In this document: positions 9,927 to 18,768 of the stretch, in pieces
How positions within the stretch are numbered: position 1 is the stretch's first letter
Layout: every line of letters starts with the position of its first letter
Assembly (NCBI GenBank): GCA_003288255.1
Contig: CP026600.1
Span: 1,116,001-1,180,000, forward strand
Direction: 5' to 3'
From: Clostridiaceae bacterium 14S0207
GTDB lineage: Bacteria > Bacillota > Clostridia > Clostridiales > Clostridiaceae
Length of the DNA: 64,000 nucleotides
Translations under genes and position numbers: made by a program
The notes under the pieces: generated by a model
Seen by the model: the letters and a program-made list of their open reading frames with translations, nothing else
Databases searched by the model: none
What the model was told of the DNA's origin: nothing

Positions 9927-10880
9927 ATGAGTAGGATAATTTATTTTATATTAATTGCATTTTTTATAGCATTAATATTAGGTCCAATTTTTATACCAAT
10001 ACTAGAAAGATTAAAGTTTGGTCAAAACATTAGAGGAGAAGGACCTAAGAGTCACCAAAAGAAATCAGGTACTCCTACTATGGGAGGAGTAATTTTTATT
10101 TTAGCAACAGCTATTACATTACTTGTATTTGAAAGAAGTTATAATAGTGAAGCAATGGTTACATTAATCGCATTTATAGCATTTGGATTTGTAGGTTTTT
10201 TAGATGATTATTTAAAGATACGTCATAAGCATAATGAGGGATTAAATCCTAAACAAAAAATGGTGCTTTTACTATTAGTAGCAGGATTTTTATCTTATTA
10301 CGGATATGCAAATATAGGAACAGATGTGTATATTCCTTTTATAAATAGAACCGTAGATTTTGGCGTTATGTATATACCATTTATGATAATTTTTTATGCA
10401 GCTACTACTAATGCAGTGAATTTAACAGATGGTTTAGATGGACTTGCTACATCTGTTAGTTTATTGATTATAACTTTTTTTGCACTTTTAGCATATGCAT
10501 TAAATCATAACTCATTAGCTATTACAGGTGCTATAATAGCAGGTTCTCTTTTAGGTTTCTTAAGAAATAATGCATATCCTGCTAAAATATTTATGGGTGA
10601 TACAGGATCATTAGCATTAGGCGGTGTTATAGCAGCCATGGCAATGTTATTAAAACAACCTTGGATAGTTGTAATAGTTGCAGGTGTTCCTCTTATGGAA
10701 GCTTTATCCGTAATAATCCAGGTAACATCTTATAAATTAACTAAGAAGAGAGTATTCAAAATGTCACCTATACATCACCATTTTGAATTAAGTGGATGGC
10801 ACGAGACAAAAGTTGTTGTAGTGTTTTCTATAATAACAGTTATTTTATGTTTAATTGGTTTTTTAGCTTTATCCTTATAA
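9927..10880 (+). CDS. mraY: Phospho-MurNAc-pentapeptide transferase MraY
   Basis: A 317-residue polytopic protein with about 10 transmembrane segments that transfers phospho-MurNAc-pentapeptide to undecaprenyl phosphate, making lipid I. Signature motifs are all present: PTMGG near residue 50, FLDDYLK with the catalytic Asp pair at 93-94, [10 protein letters not shown] near residue 165, [12 protein letters not shown] near residue 218 and PIHHHFE near the C-terminus. The spacing to murF and spoVE indicates one operon. Confidence 0.98.
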   Translation: MSRIIYFILIAFFIALILGPIFIPILERLKFGQNIRGEGPKSHQKKSGTPTMGGVIFILATAITLLVFERSYNSEAMVTLIAFIAFGFVGFLDDYLKIRHKHNEGLNPKQKMVLLLLVAGFLSYYGYANIGTDVYIPFINRTVDFGVMYIPFMIIFYAATTNAVNLTDGLDGLATSVSLLIITFFALLAYALNHNSLAITGAIIAGSLLGFLRNNAYPAKIFMGDTGSLALGGVIAAMAMLLKQPWIVVIVAGVPLMEALSVIIQVTSYKLTKKRVFKMSPIHHHFELSGWHETKVVVVFSIITVILCLIGFLALSL

Positions 10881-10900
10881 ATTTTTAAGGAGGTTTCAAA

Positions 10901-12022
10901 ATGAATAAACCCAAAAGTAAAATGGGGCAAATAGACTTTGTAATGTTTATAACCATTATGATGTTAGTTACAGTAGGAGTTGTAATGGTTTATAGTGCTA
11001 GTTCTTATGTTGCATTTTTTTCTAAAAAGTATGGTTATGATTCTATGTTTTTCCTAAAGAAGCAATTGATGTGGTCTGTTATAGGAACCATATGTATGTT
11101 GTTTGCCATTAAGATGGATTATCACAAGTTTAAAAAAATTACATTTATAGGTGCTATAGCAACAATAATTCTTTTAATTATCGTTTTATTTTCACCAGCA
11201 GTAAATGGAGCTACTAGATGGATTAATTTAGGCTTTGCTACAATTCAACCATCAGAAATTGCAAAATATATGGTAGTATTAATATTAGCAAAAAGTATAG
11301 ATAGAAAAGGTGAAGAAATAAAGGGATTCTGGGGAGGAACTTTTTATCATATTTGTTTAGCTGGGGTCTTTTCAGGATTGGTTTTATTAGAACATAATCT
11401 AAGTATTGCTTCAGTTATTATAATAGTAAGTTTAGTTATGCTGTTTTGTTCTGGAGCTAAAAAAGCACATGTAAATGTTTTTTTATTACTGGGTATAGTT
11501 GCAGCAAGTTTTGCTACTATTTTAATGCCTTATAGATTAAAAAGACTTATAAGTTTTACAAATCCATGGGCTGATCCTTTAAAGGATGGTTATCAGTTAA
11601 TACAATCTTTATTAGCTTTAGGGTCAGGTGGTATTTTTGGAGTAGGTTTAGGTCAATCAAGACAAAAATGTTTTTACATACCAGAACCACACAATGATTT
11701 TATATTCTCTGTTATAGGAGAAGAATTAGGATTAATAGGATGCTTATTTATAATCATTTTATATTTAATTTTTTTATGGAGAGGTATTAGAGCAGCACTT
11801 AATGCAAAGGATACTTATGGTACAGCTTTAGCGATCGGAATAACATCTGTTGTAGCCGTCCAAGCAATCATTAACATTGCAGTTGTATCTGGATCTATGC
11901 CAGTTACAGGGGTTCCTCTTCCTTTCATAAGTTACGGAGGTTCTTCTTTAATATTTAATATGTTTGCTATGGGTATATTATTGAATATAACAAGACAATT
12001 AGAAGTAAAAAAGGTAAAATAA
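10901..12022 (+). CDS. spoVE: SEDS-family glycosyltransferase (FtsW/SpoVE)
   Basis: A 373-residue protein with about ten transmembrane helices belonging to the SEDS peptidoglycan polymerases. Hallmarks are VYSASSYVA in the first helix, the loop TRWINLGFATIQPSEIAKY, and GVPLPFISYGGSS near the C-terminus. SEDS enzymes polymerise lipid II together with a class B PBP; the partner is likely the spoVD-like gene of the same cluster. Sequence alone cannot separate vegetative FtsW from sporulation SpoVE. Position after mraY fits SpoVE. A 40-bp palindromic terminator follows. Confidence 0.9.
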   Translation: MNKPKSKMGQIDFVMFITIMMLVTVGVVMVYSASSYVAFFSKKYGYDSMFFLKKQLMWSVIGTICMLFAIKMDYHKFKKITFIGAIATIILLIIVLFSPAVNGATRWINLGFATIQPSEIAKYMVVLILAKSIDRKGEEIKGFWGGTFYHICLAGVFSGLVLLEHNLSIASVIIIVSLVMLFCSGAKKAHVNVFLLLGIVAASFATILMPYRLKRLISFTNPWADPLKDGYQLIQSLLALGSGGIFGVGLGQSRQKCFYIPEPHNDFIFSVIGEELGLIGCLFIIILYLIFLWRGIRAALNAKDTYGTALAIGITSVVAVQAIINIAVVSGSMPVTGVPLPFISYGGSSLIFNMFAMGILLNITRQLEVKKVK

Positions 12023-12034
12023 TAATTAATAAAT

Positions 12035-12074
12035 AAAAAAGTAAAGACGTACTTAAGTACGTCTTTACTTTTTT
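12035..12074. terminator. Perfect 40-bp palindromic terminator after spoVE
   Basis: Twenty bases (12035-12054) are followed immediately by their exact complement (12055-12074), beginning with a run of six A and ending with six T. This is a strong, symmetrical terminator that closes the murE-spoVE unit. Confidence 0.9.
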
Positions 12075-12200
12075 GTGAAGTTTAAGGAAAAAAAGTAATA
12101 AATAATTAAATCTTTAGTAGCATTTTTTTGATGAAATAAAATTTATTAAGTGATATTATATAATTATATGCAATTAAAAAAATGTGTTTGGTGGTTAAAT

Positions 12201-13010
12201 ATGAAAAATAAAAGTAAGACTATAAACCTTTCGAAAACATTAGATAAAGGAAAGTATATTATAGAAAACAAAGATAAGTTACTTAAGAGAAGAAGAAGAA
12301 GAAGAAAACAAAAAAGAATAATTTTGATTACTATCTTATTAAGTACAATCTTAATTACTATGGCTGTAAAGTTACCTTATTTTAATATTACTTCAGTTAA
12401 AGTACAAGGAAATAAAAATGCATCTATTGATGAAATAAAAAAAGAAGCTAATAGTGTATTAAATCAAAACATTTTTTTATTTAGTGGAAAAGAAATAAAA
12501 CAAAAGTTAATAGGTAATAAGTATATACATGATGTGAAAGTTAATAAAAAATTACCCAATAAAGTAATAATCAATATAGAAGAGAGAGAAGCAAGTTTTT
12601 ATGTTAAACAAGAAAAGGAATACTTAATTACAGATGTTAAGGGAAATGTTTTAGAGAAAAGAAATAATATTAAAGGAATGTCTTTAGTAGAACTAGAGGG
12701 ATTTAAAGAAATTGACATAAAAGATAATACTTTAATGTTTAAGTCCGATAGACAAGAAAAGGTTTTACAAGCAATTCTTGATTTATTAAATAAAAACATG
12801 TCTAATATAAAAATAACAGCTATAAATTTAAATGATGTCTACAATATTGTAGTAAAATCTAAAAATATACAAATTATTTTAGGTAATGAATATAATTTAC
12901 GTGAAAAATTAAATAAAGGTATTAATATTATAAATTTACATAAAATAAAAGATAAAAAAGGTTATATTGATATAAGTTATGAAGGAAATCCAATAGTTTT
13001 TACAGAATAA
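12201..13010 (+). CDS. ftsQ: FtsQ/DivIB cell division protein
   Basis: A bitopic protein of about 269 residues. It has a basic cytoplasmic tail with six consecutive arginines, one transmembrane helix (IILITILLSTILITMAV), then a POTRA domain starting at YFNITSVKVQGNKNAS and a C-terminal beta domain (FtsQ/DivIB type). It connects FtsL/FtsB-like proteins in the divisome. The start ATG at 12201 follows GGTGG with good spacing; in-frame codons back to 12150 lack a ribosome binding site. It lies downstream of a strong terminator, so it needs its own promoter, which I could not place with confidence. Confidence 0.9.
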   Translation: MKNKSKTINLSKTLDKGKYIIENKDKLLKRRRRRRKQKRIILITILLSTILITMAVKLPYFNITSVKVQGNKNASIDEIKKEANSVLNQNIFLFSGKEIKQKLIGNKYIHDVKVNKKLPNKVIINIEEREASFYVKQEKEYLITDVKGNVLEKRNNIKGMSLVELEGFKEIDIKDNTLMFKSDRQEKVLQAILDLLNKNMSNIKITAINLNDVYNIVVKSKNIQIILGNEYNLREKLNKGINIINLHKIKDKKGYIDISYEGNPIVFTE

Positions 13011-13028
13011 TGGAGGTGAGGAATATTT

Positions 13029-13751
13029 ATGAAAAAAGTGTGGGGTAAAATTGCTATAGCTTTTGTTTTTGCAGTATTAGGATTTTTAATAACTTATCAA
13101 CTTAAGATTAGTTATAAACAGACCAAAAATATAGATGTAACAAATGAAAATGCCGAAATAGTAAAAGAAAATGAAGTTTTGGAAAAACAAAAAAAAGAAT
13201 ATCAAAATAAACTAAATGAATTACAAAATAAAGTTAATGAGTATGAGAAAACTACAGTAGGAAAAAATAAGTATAGTAAAATGATGTTAGAGCAGTTAGA
13301 CAGTTTAAAACAACAAAATGGTCTTGTAGATTTACAGGGAATAGGGTTGGTTATGTATATAACCCCTAAAAACTCTATATTTGCAAGCGACAATATGGAA
13401 AAACCTATTTCAGATGAAGCATTGCTTAAATTAGTAAATGAGTTTTATGCGGCAGAAGCAGAAGCTATTTCTATAAATGATATTAGAATCACATCCAGAA
13501 CGGGAATAAGAGTAGCATCTAATGCGATTAGAATTAATAATGAAAAAATTCCTTTTGATAAACAAGTAGTTATTAAAGTAATAGGAAATCAAAAGGTGTT
13601 AGAAAGTGCCCTTAGTTTTCCAGGAAATATTCCAGATACACTATCAAGAAATTGTGATATAAAATGGGAATTAAAAAATGATGTAGTTATAAAGAAGGAT
13701 ACTACTCAAGAGTTAGAATTTAAATATGCAAGACCTACAAAAAAGGAGTAA
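13029..13751 (+). CDS. DUF881 family protein (YlxX/YlxW type)
   Basis: A 240-residue protein with an N-terminal membrane anchor (residues about 5-25), a coiled-coil stretch rich in Lys and Glu (about 40-85) and the DUF881 core. The core signatures are the segments GIGLVMYI, EAEAISINDIRI and ALSFPGNI. B. subtilis has two such proteins (YlxW, YlxX) flanking sbp next to the division genes. Biochemical function is unknown. It starts 18 nt after ftsQ. Confidence 0.88.
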   Translation: MKKVWGKIAIAFVFAVLGFLITYQLKISYKQTKNIDVTNENAEIVKENEVLEKQKKEYQNKLNELQNKVNEYEKTTVGKNKYSKMMLEQLDSLKQQNGLVDLQGIGLVMYITPKNSIFASDNMEKPISDEALLKLVNEFYAAEAEAISINDIRITSRTGIRVASNAIRINNEKIPFDKQVVIKVIGNQKVLESALSFPGNIPDTLSRNCDIKWELKNDVVIKKDTTQELEFKYARPTKKE

Positions 13752-13760
13752 TGATAAAGT

Positions 13761-14105
13761 ATGATAGCTTTTGTTGGATTATTAGTTGGTGTTTTAATTG
13801 GACTTGTGTGGCAAATAAACATTCCAATTAAATTTGCACCTTATATATCAGTTGCTATATTTGCATGTATTGACTCTGTTTTTGGTGGATTAAGAGCCAA
13901 AATGGAAAAAATGTTTAAACCAGATATTTTTATTTCAGGTTTTTTTGGAAATGCTATTATAGCGGTTATATTAGTATATTTAGGGGATAAGTTAGGACTC
14001 CCTATTTATCTTGCAGCAGTCATTGTATTTGGAGGAAGAATTCTAAATAATTTTGCTAGTATTAGAAGAATTCTACTTAATAGAATAAATGGTAATAAAA
14101 ATTAA
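13761..14105 (+). CDS. sbp: Small basic protein Sbp (DUF1290)
   Basis: A 114-residue hydrophobic protein with about three transmembrane helices and the conserved stretch VAIFACIDSVFGGLRA, followed by a basic C-terminus. It matches the small basic protein located between the two DUF881 genes in many Firmicutes. Function is unknown but probably concerns the envelope or division. Spacing of 9 nt to the upstream gene indicates co-translation. Confidence 0.9.
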   Translation: MIAFVGLLVGVLIGLVWQINIPIKFAPYISVAIFACIDSVFGGLRAKMEKMFKPDIFISGFFGNAIIAVILVYLGDKLGLPIYLAAVIVFGGRILNNFASIRRILLNRINGNKN

Positions 14106-14149
14106 CATGCTTACCTTGAGAATGGTAATAGAAATCAAGAGGTGCTCAT

Positions 14150-14863
14150 ATGAAAAAAAATGAGGCTACAGTGTTTGTATTTATTGCATCGGTAATAATA
14201 GGAATATTAATTTCTATGAATCTTAGTTTTGGAGAAAAAAACAAGGTATTTTTGAATATAGAACAATTTAATGATGCTTATAATAAAAGAAATAAAATGT
14301 ATAAAGAAATTTCAGGTTTAAAAGAGGAAATTTCTAAAATTGAAAAAAAATTAAATAAATATAATCTGGAAAGTAATGATATAACGGCGGTTAATAAAGA
14401 GATAGAAAAAGAAATACAAAAAAATAAGGAATATTTTGGATTAAGTGCTGTAGAGGGAGAAGGAATAAGAATTACGGTAAATGATGCAAAAGAAAGCGAC
14501 TTTAATGAGTACTACATGATACTAAATTTAGTACATGATACGGATATTTGGTTTTTACTTAATGAATTAAGAGTTGCAGGGGCAGAAGCTATTGCAATAA
14601 ATGGAAATAGGGTTGTAGGTGATACTTATAGTTATTGTTGGGGTACTTACATAAAAATAGGTGGAGTTAATACGGTAGCCCCTTTTTATATAGATGTTAT
14701 AGGAAATCAAGTAGCTCTTAAGGATTATTTATCAAAGGAAAGTAATCACGTAAAAAATTTACAATTTAGAAAAATTAGAGTTAATATCGAAGAAGATAAG
14801 AATATAAAAATACCGGCTTATGAAGGTAAAGTGAAATTTGATTATGCAAAAGAAAAAAAATAA
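14150..14863 (+). CDS. DUF881 family protein, second copy
   Basis: A 237-residue paralogue of the protein encoded at 13029. It has an N-terminal anchor, a coiled coil around residues 40-90, and core motifs VEGEGIRITVND, AGAEAIAINGNR and FYIDVIGN. The two DUF881 genes flank sbp, an arrangement kept in many Firmicutes. Function unknown. There is a 44-nt gap upstream with its own GAGG ribosome binding site. Confidence 0.88.
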   Translation: MKKNEATVFVFIASVIIGILISMNLSFGEKNKVFLNIEQFNDAYNKRNKMYKEISGLKEEISKIEKKLNKYNLESNDITAVNKEIEKEIQKNKEYFGLSAVEGEGIRITVNDAKESDFNEYYMILNLVHDTDIWFLLNELRVAGAEAIAINGNRVVGDTYSYCWGTYIKIGGVNTVAPFYIDVIGNQVALKDYLSKESNHVKNLQFRKIRVNIEEDKNIKIPAYEGKVKFDYAKEKK

Positions 14864-14966
14864 ATATTAGTGAAAAAATTAAAGAAAAAAAAGGAATTTT
14901 GAGGTAAATAGAGAATATAAACTTTAAGGAGTAAAAAGTATTAGTATTATTTTAGGAGGCACGAAG

Positions 14967-15632
14967 TTGGTTATTAAGGAAAATTTAGAAAATATAAAGA
15001 AAAATATTCCCGAGAATGTTACCTTAATATGTGTTTCAAAGACTAAACCTGTAGAACTTATAAAAGAAGCTTATGACTTAGGGGAAAGAAACTTTGGGGA
15101 AAATAAAGTTCAAGAATTAGTTGAAAAATACGAAGAATTACCTAAAAATATAAAATGGCATTTAATTGGTAATTTGCAAAAAAACAAAGTAAAATATATA
15201 GTAGATAAAATACATTTACTCCATTCTTTAGACAATGTCGAATTATTACAGGAACTTGAAAAAAGATGTGCACAAAAACAATGTTTAGTAAATGCTTTAA
15301 TTCAAGTAAATATAGGTAGAGAAGAATCAAAGCATGGAGTTTTAGAAGAAGATTTGGAAGAACTTTTAGATTACTGTAAAGAAGCTAAATATGTTCATAT
15401 AAAAGGTCTTATGTTTATAATTCCGAAAGGCGATGAAGAGAACTGTAGACATTATTTTAAAAAATCCAAACAATTATTTTTAAAATTAAAAGATAAAAAT
15501 ATTAACAATGTTTCTATGGAAATTTTATCTATGGGTATGACCAATGATTATATGTGGGCAATAGAAGAAGGGTCAACTATGGTAAGAATAGGTCAAGGTA
15601 TTTTCGGAAAAAGAATATATAAAAATTTATAA
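14967..15632 (+). CDS. yggS: YggS/PLPBP family pyridoxal-phosphate homeostasis protein
   Basis: A 221-residue single-domain PLP-binding protein of alanine racemase-like fold without known catalytic activity; the family helps vitamin B6 homeostasis. The PLP lysine lies in CVSKTKP. Other family motifs are RNFGENKVQEL, WHLIGNLQKNK and SMGMTNDYMWAIEEGSTMVRIG. It starts with TTG, 7 nt after GGAGG. The neighbourhood yggS-sepF-yggT-ylmH-divIVA is the classical ylm segment downstream of the dcw cluster. Confidence 0.95.
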   Translation: MVIKENLENIKKNIPENVTLICVSKTKPVELIKEAYDLGERNFGENKVQELVEKYEELPKNIKWHLIGNLQKNKVKYIVDKIHLLHSLDNVELLQELEKRCAQKQCLVNALIQVNIGREESKHGVLEEDLEELLDYCKEAKYVHIKGLMFIIPKGDEENCRHYFKKSKQLFLKLKDKNINNVSMEILSMGMTNDYMWAIEEGSTMVRIGQGIFGKRIYKNL

Positions 15633-15653
15633 AATTATTAGGAGGTAAATAAT

Positions 15654-16121
15654 ATGTCAGCAAAGGTATTTAACAAAATTATGGATATGTTTTGTCTTGA
15701 TGACGAAGTAGATGAAGTAGAAGAAGTATGTGATAAAGAAGATGAGGTAGTAGCAGAGGAAGAAGAATTTGAAAATCTTCCAAGAAGTTCTTCTTATAAA
15801 AGTAGCGCTAAGGTTGTAAATCTTCCAACAGCTAGTAATAGACCAAAAGTAGTAATTGCTAAGCCTTATGATTTTGATGAAGCTGCTACTATTTGTGATC
15901 ACTTAAAGAATAATAGAATAGTGGTTATAAATACTAAAGCTTTAGAATTAAAAATAGGACAAAGATTATTAGATTTTATAGGTGGAGCTAGTTATGTATT
16001 AGGAGGTCAAATACAAGAAGTTGAAAAAGGTATATATTTATTAATGCCTTCTAATGTAGAAGTAAGTAATACATTAAAGTATGAACTACAAAATAAAGGA
16101 GTATTTAGCTTTATAAAATAA
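15654..16121 (+). CDS. sepF: SepF cell division protein
   Basis: A 155-residue protein with a short N-terminal amphipathic segment suitable as a membrane anchor, an acidic linker rich in Glu and Asp (residues 15-45), and a C-terminal SepF domain (VVIAKPYDFDEA to LGGQIQEVEKGIYLLMPSNVEV). SepF forms rings that tether FtsZ to the membrane. The FtsA and FtsZ partners are not in this window. Confidence 0.96.
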   Translation: MSAKVFNKIMDMFCLDDEVDEVEEVCDKEDEVVAEEEEFENLPRSSSYKSSAKVVNLPTASNRPKVVIAKPYDFDEAATICDHLKNNRIVVINTKALELKIGQRLLDFIGGASYVLGGQIQEVEKGIYLLMPSNVEVSNTLKYELQNKGVFSFIK

Positions 16122-16135
16122 AGGAGAAACTGTAT

Positions 16136-16393
16136 ATGGGAATTCTAATACGCGGTATATATACTCTACTTTATATAATAGAAGTAAGTATAATTATAGA
16201 TGCTCTTTTAAGTTGGGTTCCAATGAATGAGAATAAATTTACTTTTATTATAAGAGAAATAGCAAGCCCATTTTTATATTTAGGAAGAAAACTACAAGAT
16301 AGGATATTACCTAATAGTCCTATAGATTTTTCTCCTATTGTAGGTCTTTTTACAATTGGAATAATTCGTATGCTTATTAGAGCAATTTTTTAG
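16136..16393 (+). CDS. yggT: YggT/YlmG family membrane protein
   Basis: An 85-residue protein with two hydrophobic helices (about residues 4-26 and 66-84) separated by the conserved SWVPMNE and ASPFLYLGRK stretch typical of the YGGT family. The family has been linked to envelope or osmotic phenotypes and is consistently next to sepF and ylmH in Firmicutes. Exact function is unknown. Confidence 0.93.
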   Translation: MGILIRGIYTLLYIIEVSIIIDALLSWVPMNENKFTFIIREIASPFLYLGRKLQDRILPNSPIDFSPIVGLFTIGIIRMLIRAIF

Positions 16394-16401
16394 AGGACGC
16401 T

Positions 16402-17178
16402 ATGAATAAAAAAGAATTTTTAAATGAATTTAATTATGGAGATAAAGAATTTTTAGGATCTATTTATGATAAATATATTCTTGCAACAAAAACAAATAAG
16501 AATATATTTGTAAATGAGTTTTTAAATCCTAGTATATGGAATAAGTTATATAAGTTATCTATAAGCTCTCAAGTTAATATAGCATTTTGGAGTTCTTATG
16601 AAGAATGTGAAAGGAAACTTGTTATGTTCTATACAGAATATTTATATGACGAGTTTCCTGTAAATATACTTAGAATTAGGAACAAGTCAAATAAATTTGT
16701 AACGCTTAATCATAGAGATTATTTAGGGACCTTAATGTCTTTAGGAATAAAAAGAGAAAAATTAGGTGATCTTGTGATTAGAGAAAACATTTGCTATGTT
16801 CCAGTTTTACAAGAGGTTTCACAGTACATAATTTATAATTTAGATACTATTGGAAAAGCTTCCTGTGAAGTTGAAATTTTTTCAGAGGAAGATATAGAGT
16901 TTCCAAATCCTATATTTAAAGAACTAAATATTCTTACCACATCTATGAGATTAGATTGTGTAGTAAGTGCCTTAACCTGTGAATCTCGTAATGCAAGTTG
17001 TGAGATGATCCAAAAAGGAAAAGTTATTTTGAATTATGAAGAAGAAATAAAAAAGGACAGACTTGTAAAAGAAAATGATATTTTAAGTATTAGAGGATAT
17101 GGAAAATTCAAAATAAAAAACCAATATGGAAGTACTCAAAAAGATAGATTAAAATTAAAGGGTTTAAAATTCATGTAA
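16402..17178 (+). CDS. ylmH: YlmH-type S4 RNA-binding protein
   Basis: A 258-residue protein whose N-terminal two thirds matches the ylmH family (DYLGTLMSLGIKREKLGDL is the core motif). The C-terminal S4 domain spans about residues 180-245 (MRLDCVVSALTC, GKVILNYEE). YlmH and the unlinked RqcH act on stalled 50S-peptidyl-tRNA complexes in B. subtilis; rqcH is encoded at 24021-25742 in the same window. It starts 9 nt after yggT. Confidence 0.94.
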   Translation: MNKKEFLNEFNYGDKEFLGSIYDKYILATKTNKNIFVNEFLNPSIWNKLYKLSISSQVNIAFWSSYEECERKLVMFYTEYLYDEFPVNILRIRNKSNKFVTLNHRDYLGTLMSLGIKREKLGDLVIRENICYVPVLQEVSQYIIYNLDTIGKASCEVEIFSEEDIEFPNPIFKELNILTTSMRLDCVVSALTCESRNASCEMIQKGKVILNYEEEIKKDRLVKENDILSIRGYGKFKIKNQYGSTQKDRLKLKGLKFM

Positions 17179-17197
17179 TAAAAGGGAGGGTCAAAGC

Positions 17198-17893
17198 ATG
17201 AGAATAACTTCTATGGATATCGATAGTAAGGAATTTAAAAAAGTTTTTAGAGGATATGATATAGATGAAGTAAATGATTTCTTAAATGAAATTGCAGATG
17301 ATTATGAAGAATTGTATAAGGAAAACTCTACATTGAAAGAGAAACTTTCAGGTTATGAAGAAAAAGTAGAACATTATAGAAAAATAGAGGAAACAATTCA
17401 AAATACTTTAGTTTTGGCTCAGGGGGCAGCTGAACAAGCTAAAATTTCAGCTCAAAAAGAAGCAGATATCATTATTCAAAATGCTAATGATTCAGGACAA
17501 AGGATATTAGATAAGGCTAATAATGATGTGTTAAGAATTAATGATGAATATGAAAGAATAAAACAAGAATTTGAAAAGTTTAGAGCCGTATTTAGAAACT
17601 TTATGAATAGTCAAATGGATATGTTTCAACGTTTAGAGATGGATTTTGATGGCAATTATGATATAGGAAAAGGTTTACAAGAATTAAAAATAGATGCTGT
17701 AGTAAGAAATCAAAGTGCATCAATTAAACAAGAACAGAAGATAGAGCAACTACAAGATGATCCTAACGAATTAGACAAAAAAACAATAAGTGTGCAAGCT
17801 TCGCTAAATGATTTCATTACAAGAAATAATATAGACATTTCAAAAATACAAAATACAACTTCAGAAGTAGAAATGTTAATAGATAATAAGTAA
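17198..17893 (+). CDS. divIVA: DivIVA domain cell division/polarity protein
   Basis: A 231-residue protein. The N-terminal membrane-targeting motif (residues 1-30, with FKKVFRGYDIDEVNDFL) is typical of DivIVA. A long coiled coil of about residues 30-145 follows, then a divergent tail. DivIVA binds negatively curved membrane and positions division and sporulation factors. It is the last gene of the ftsQ-divIVA stretch and ends inside a perfect palindrome. Confidence 0.95.
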   Translation: MRITSMDIDSKEFKKVFRGYDIDEVNDFLNEIADDYEELYKENSTLKEKLSGYEEKVEHYRKIEETIQNTLVLAQGAAEQAKISAQKEADIIIQNANDSGQRILDKANNDVLRINDEYERIKQEFEKFRAVFRNFMNSQMDMFQRLEMDFDGNYDIGKGLQELKIDAVVRNQSASIKQEQKIEQLQDDPNELDKKTISVQASLNDFITRNNIDISKIQNTTSEVEMLIDNK

Positions 17894-17920
17894 AACTCAC
17901 TTTAAAGTGAGTTTTACTTA
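17887..17920. terminator. 34-bp perfect palindrome overlapping the divIVA stop
   Basis: The 17 bases at 17887-17903 are exactly complementary to 17904-17920. The divIVA stop codon (17891-17893) lies inside the left arm. The T-run after the stem is short (ACTTATTTG), so termination may be less efficient than at the other hairpins. Confidence 0.7.
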
Positions 17921-17963
17921 TTTGTAATAAAATTTTATAAAGTTTCTTATAATGTACTTTAAG

Positions 17964-17992
17964 TTGACAATAGAAATTTTATTATGTATTCT
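17964..17992 (+). promoter_or_regulatory. Sigma-A promoter of mtnN-aroF
   Basis: A perfect TTGACA (17964-17969) is followed after 17 nt by TATTCT (17987-17992). This would start transcription near 18000, about 65 nt upstream of mtnN. Confidence 0.65.
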
Positions 17993-18064
17993 ATAAAGTG
18001 TATTTTTATATAAAAAAGAGACAATTGTTAATTGATATGTTTTATAAATTTGGGAGGAATATAT

Positions 18065-18757
18065 ATGGCAATAGGTATTATTGGAGCAATGTGTGAAGAA
18101 ACAGAAAAAATTATACACTCCATGGTGGTTTTAAGAAGTACAAAAAAAGCTAATATGGCTTTTAATGTAGGTCTTTTACATGAAAAGGAAGTTGTTGTTG
18201 TAACTTGTGGGATAGGTAAAGTAAATGCAGCTATTTGTACTCAAATTTTAATAGACGATTTTCATGTAGAAGCGGTTATAAATGTTGGTATAGCGGGTGG
18301 AACAGAAATAAATTTATATCCAGGAGATGTTGTAATTGGAACAGAACTTGTTCATCATGATGTAGATACATCTTTCTTTGGAGATAAAGTTGGGCAGGTT
18401 CCTAGATTAGATACATATACTTTTAAATGTGATAAAAGATTAATAGATTTAGCAAAAGAAGCTACTAAAGAGATAACTGAACAAAAATGTTATGAAGGAC
18501 CAATTGCTTCAGGAGATCAATTTATAGCTACTAGATCAAAATTAGAATGGATACATGATACATTTGATGCTTTTGCTTGTGAAATGGAAGGTGCAAGTAT
18601 AGCACATGTAGCTTACTTAAATAAAATTCCTTTCATAGTAATCAGATCAATTTCAGATAATGCTATTAATGGTACTCATGTAGATTATGAAAAATTTAAA
18701 TGGATTGCTGTTGACAATTCAGTAAAAATTATAAATAACATGATAAAAGCTATGTAG
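18065..18757 (+). CDS. mtnN: 5'-methylthioadenosine/S-adenosylhomocysteine nucleosidase
   Basis: A 230-residue nucleosidase that cleaves adenine from MTA and SAH in methyl-cycle detoxification. The family core IGAMCEE at the N-terminus, GIAGG, ASGDQF, the catalytic-Glu segment CEMEGASIAHVA and RSISDNA with the catalytic Asp are all present. The start is ATG 18065, preceded by GGGAGGAAT; the open frame upstream to 18032 lacks a ribosome binding site. aroF follows after 11 nt. Confidence 0.96.
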   Translation: MAIGIIGAMCEETEKIIHSMVVLRSTKKANMAFNVGLLHEKEVVVVTCGIGKVNAAICTQILIDDFHVEAVINVGIAGGTEINLYPGDVVIGTELVHHDVDTSFFGDKVGQVPRLDTYTFKCDKRLIDLAKEATKEITEQKCYEGPIASGDQFIATRSKLEWIHDTFDAFACEMEGASIAHVAYLNKIPFIVIRSISDNAINGTHVDYEKFKWIAVDNSVKIINNMIKAM

Positions 18758-18768
18758 GTGAATTCATA

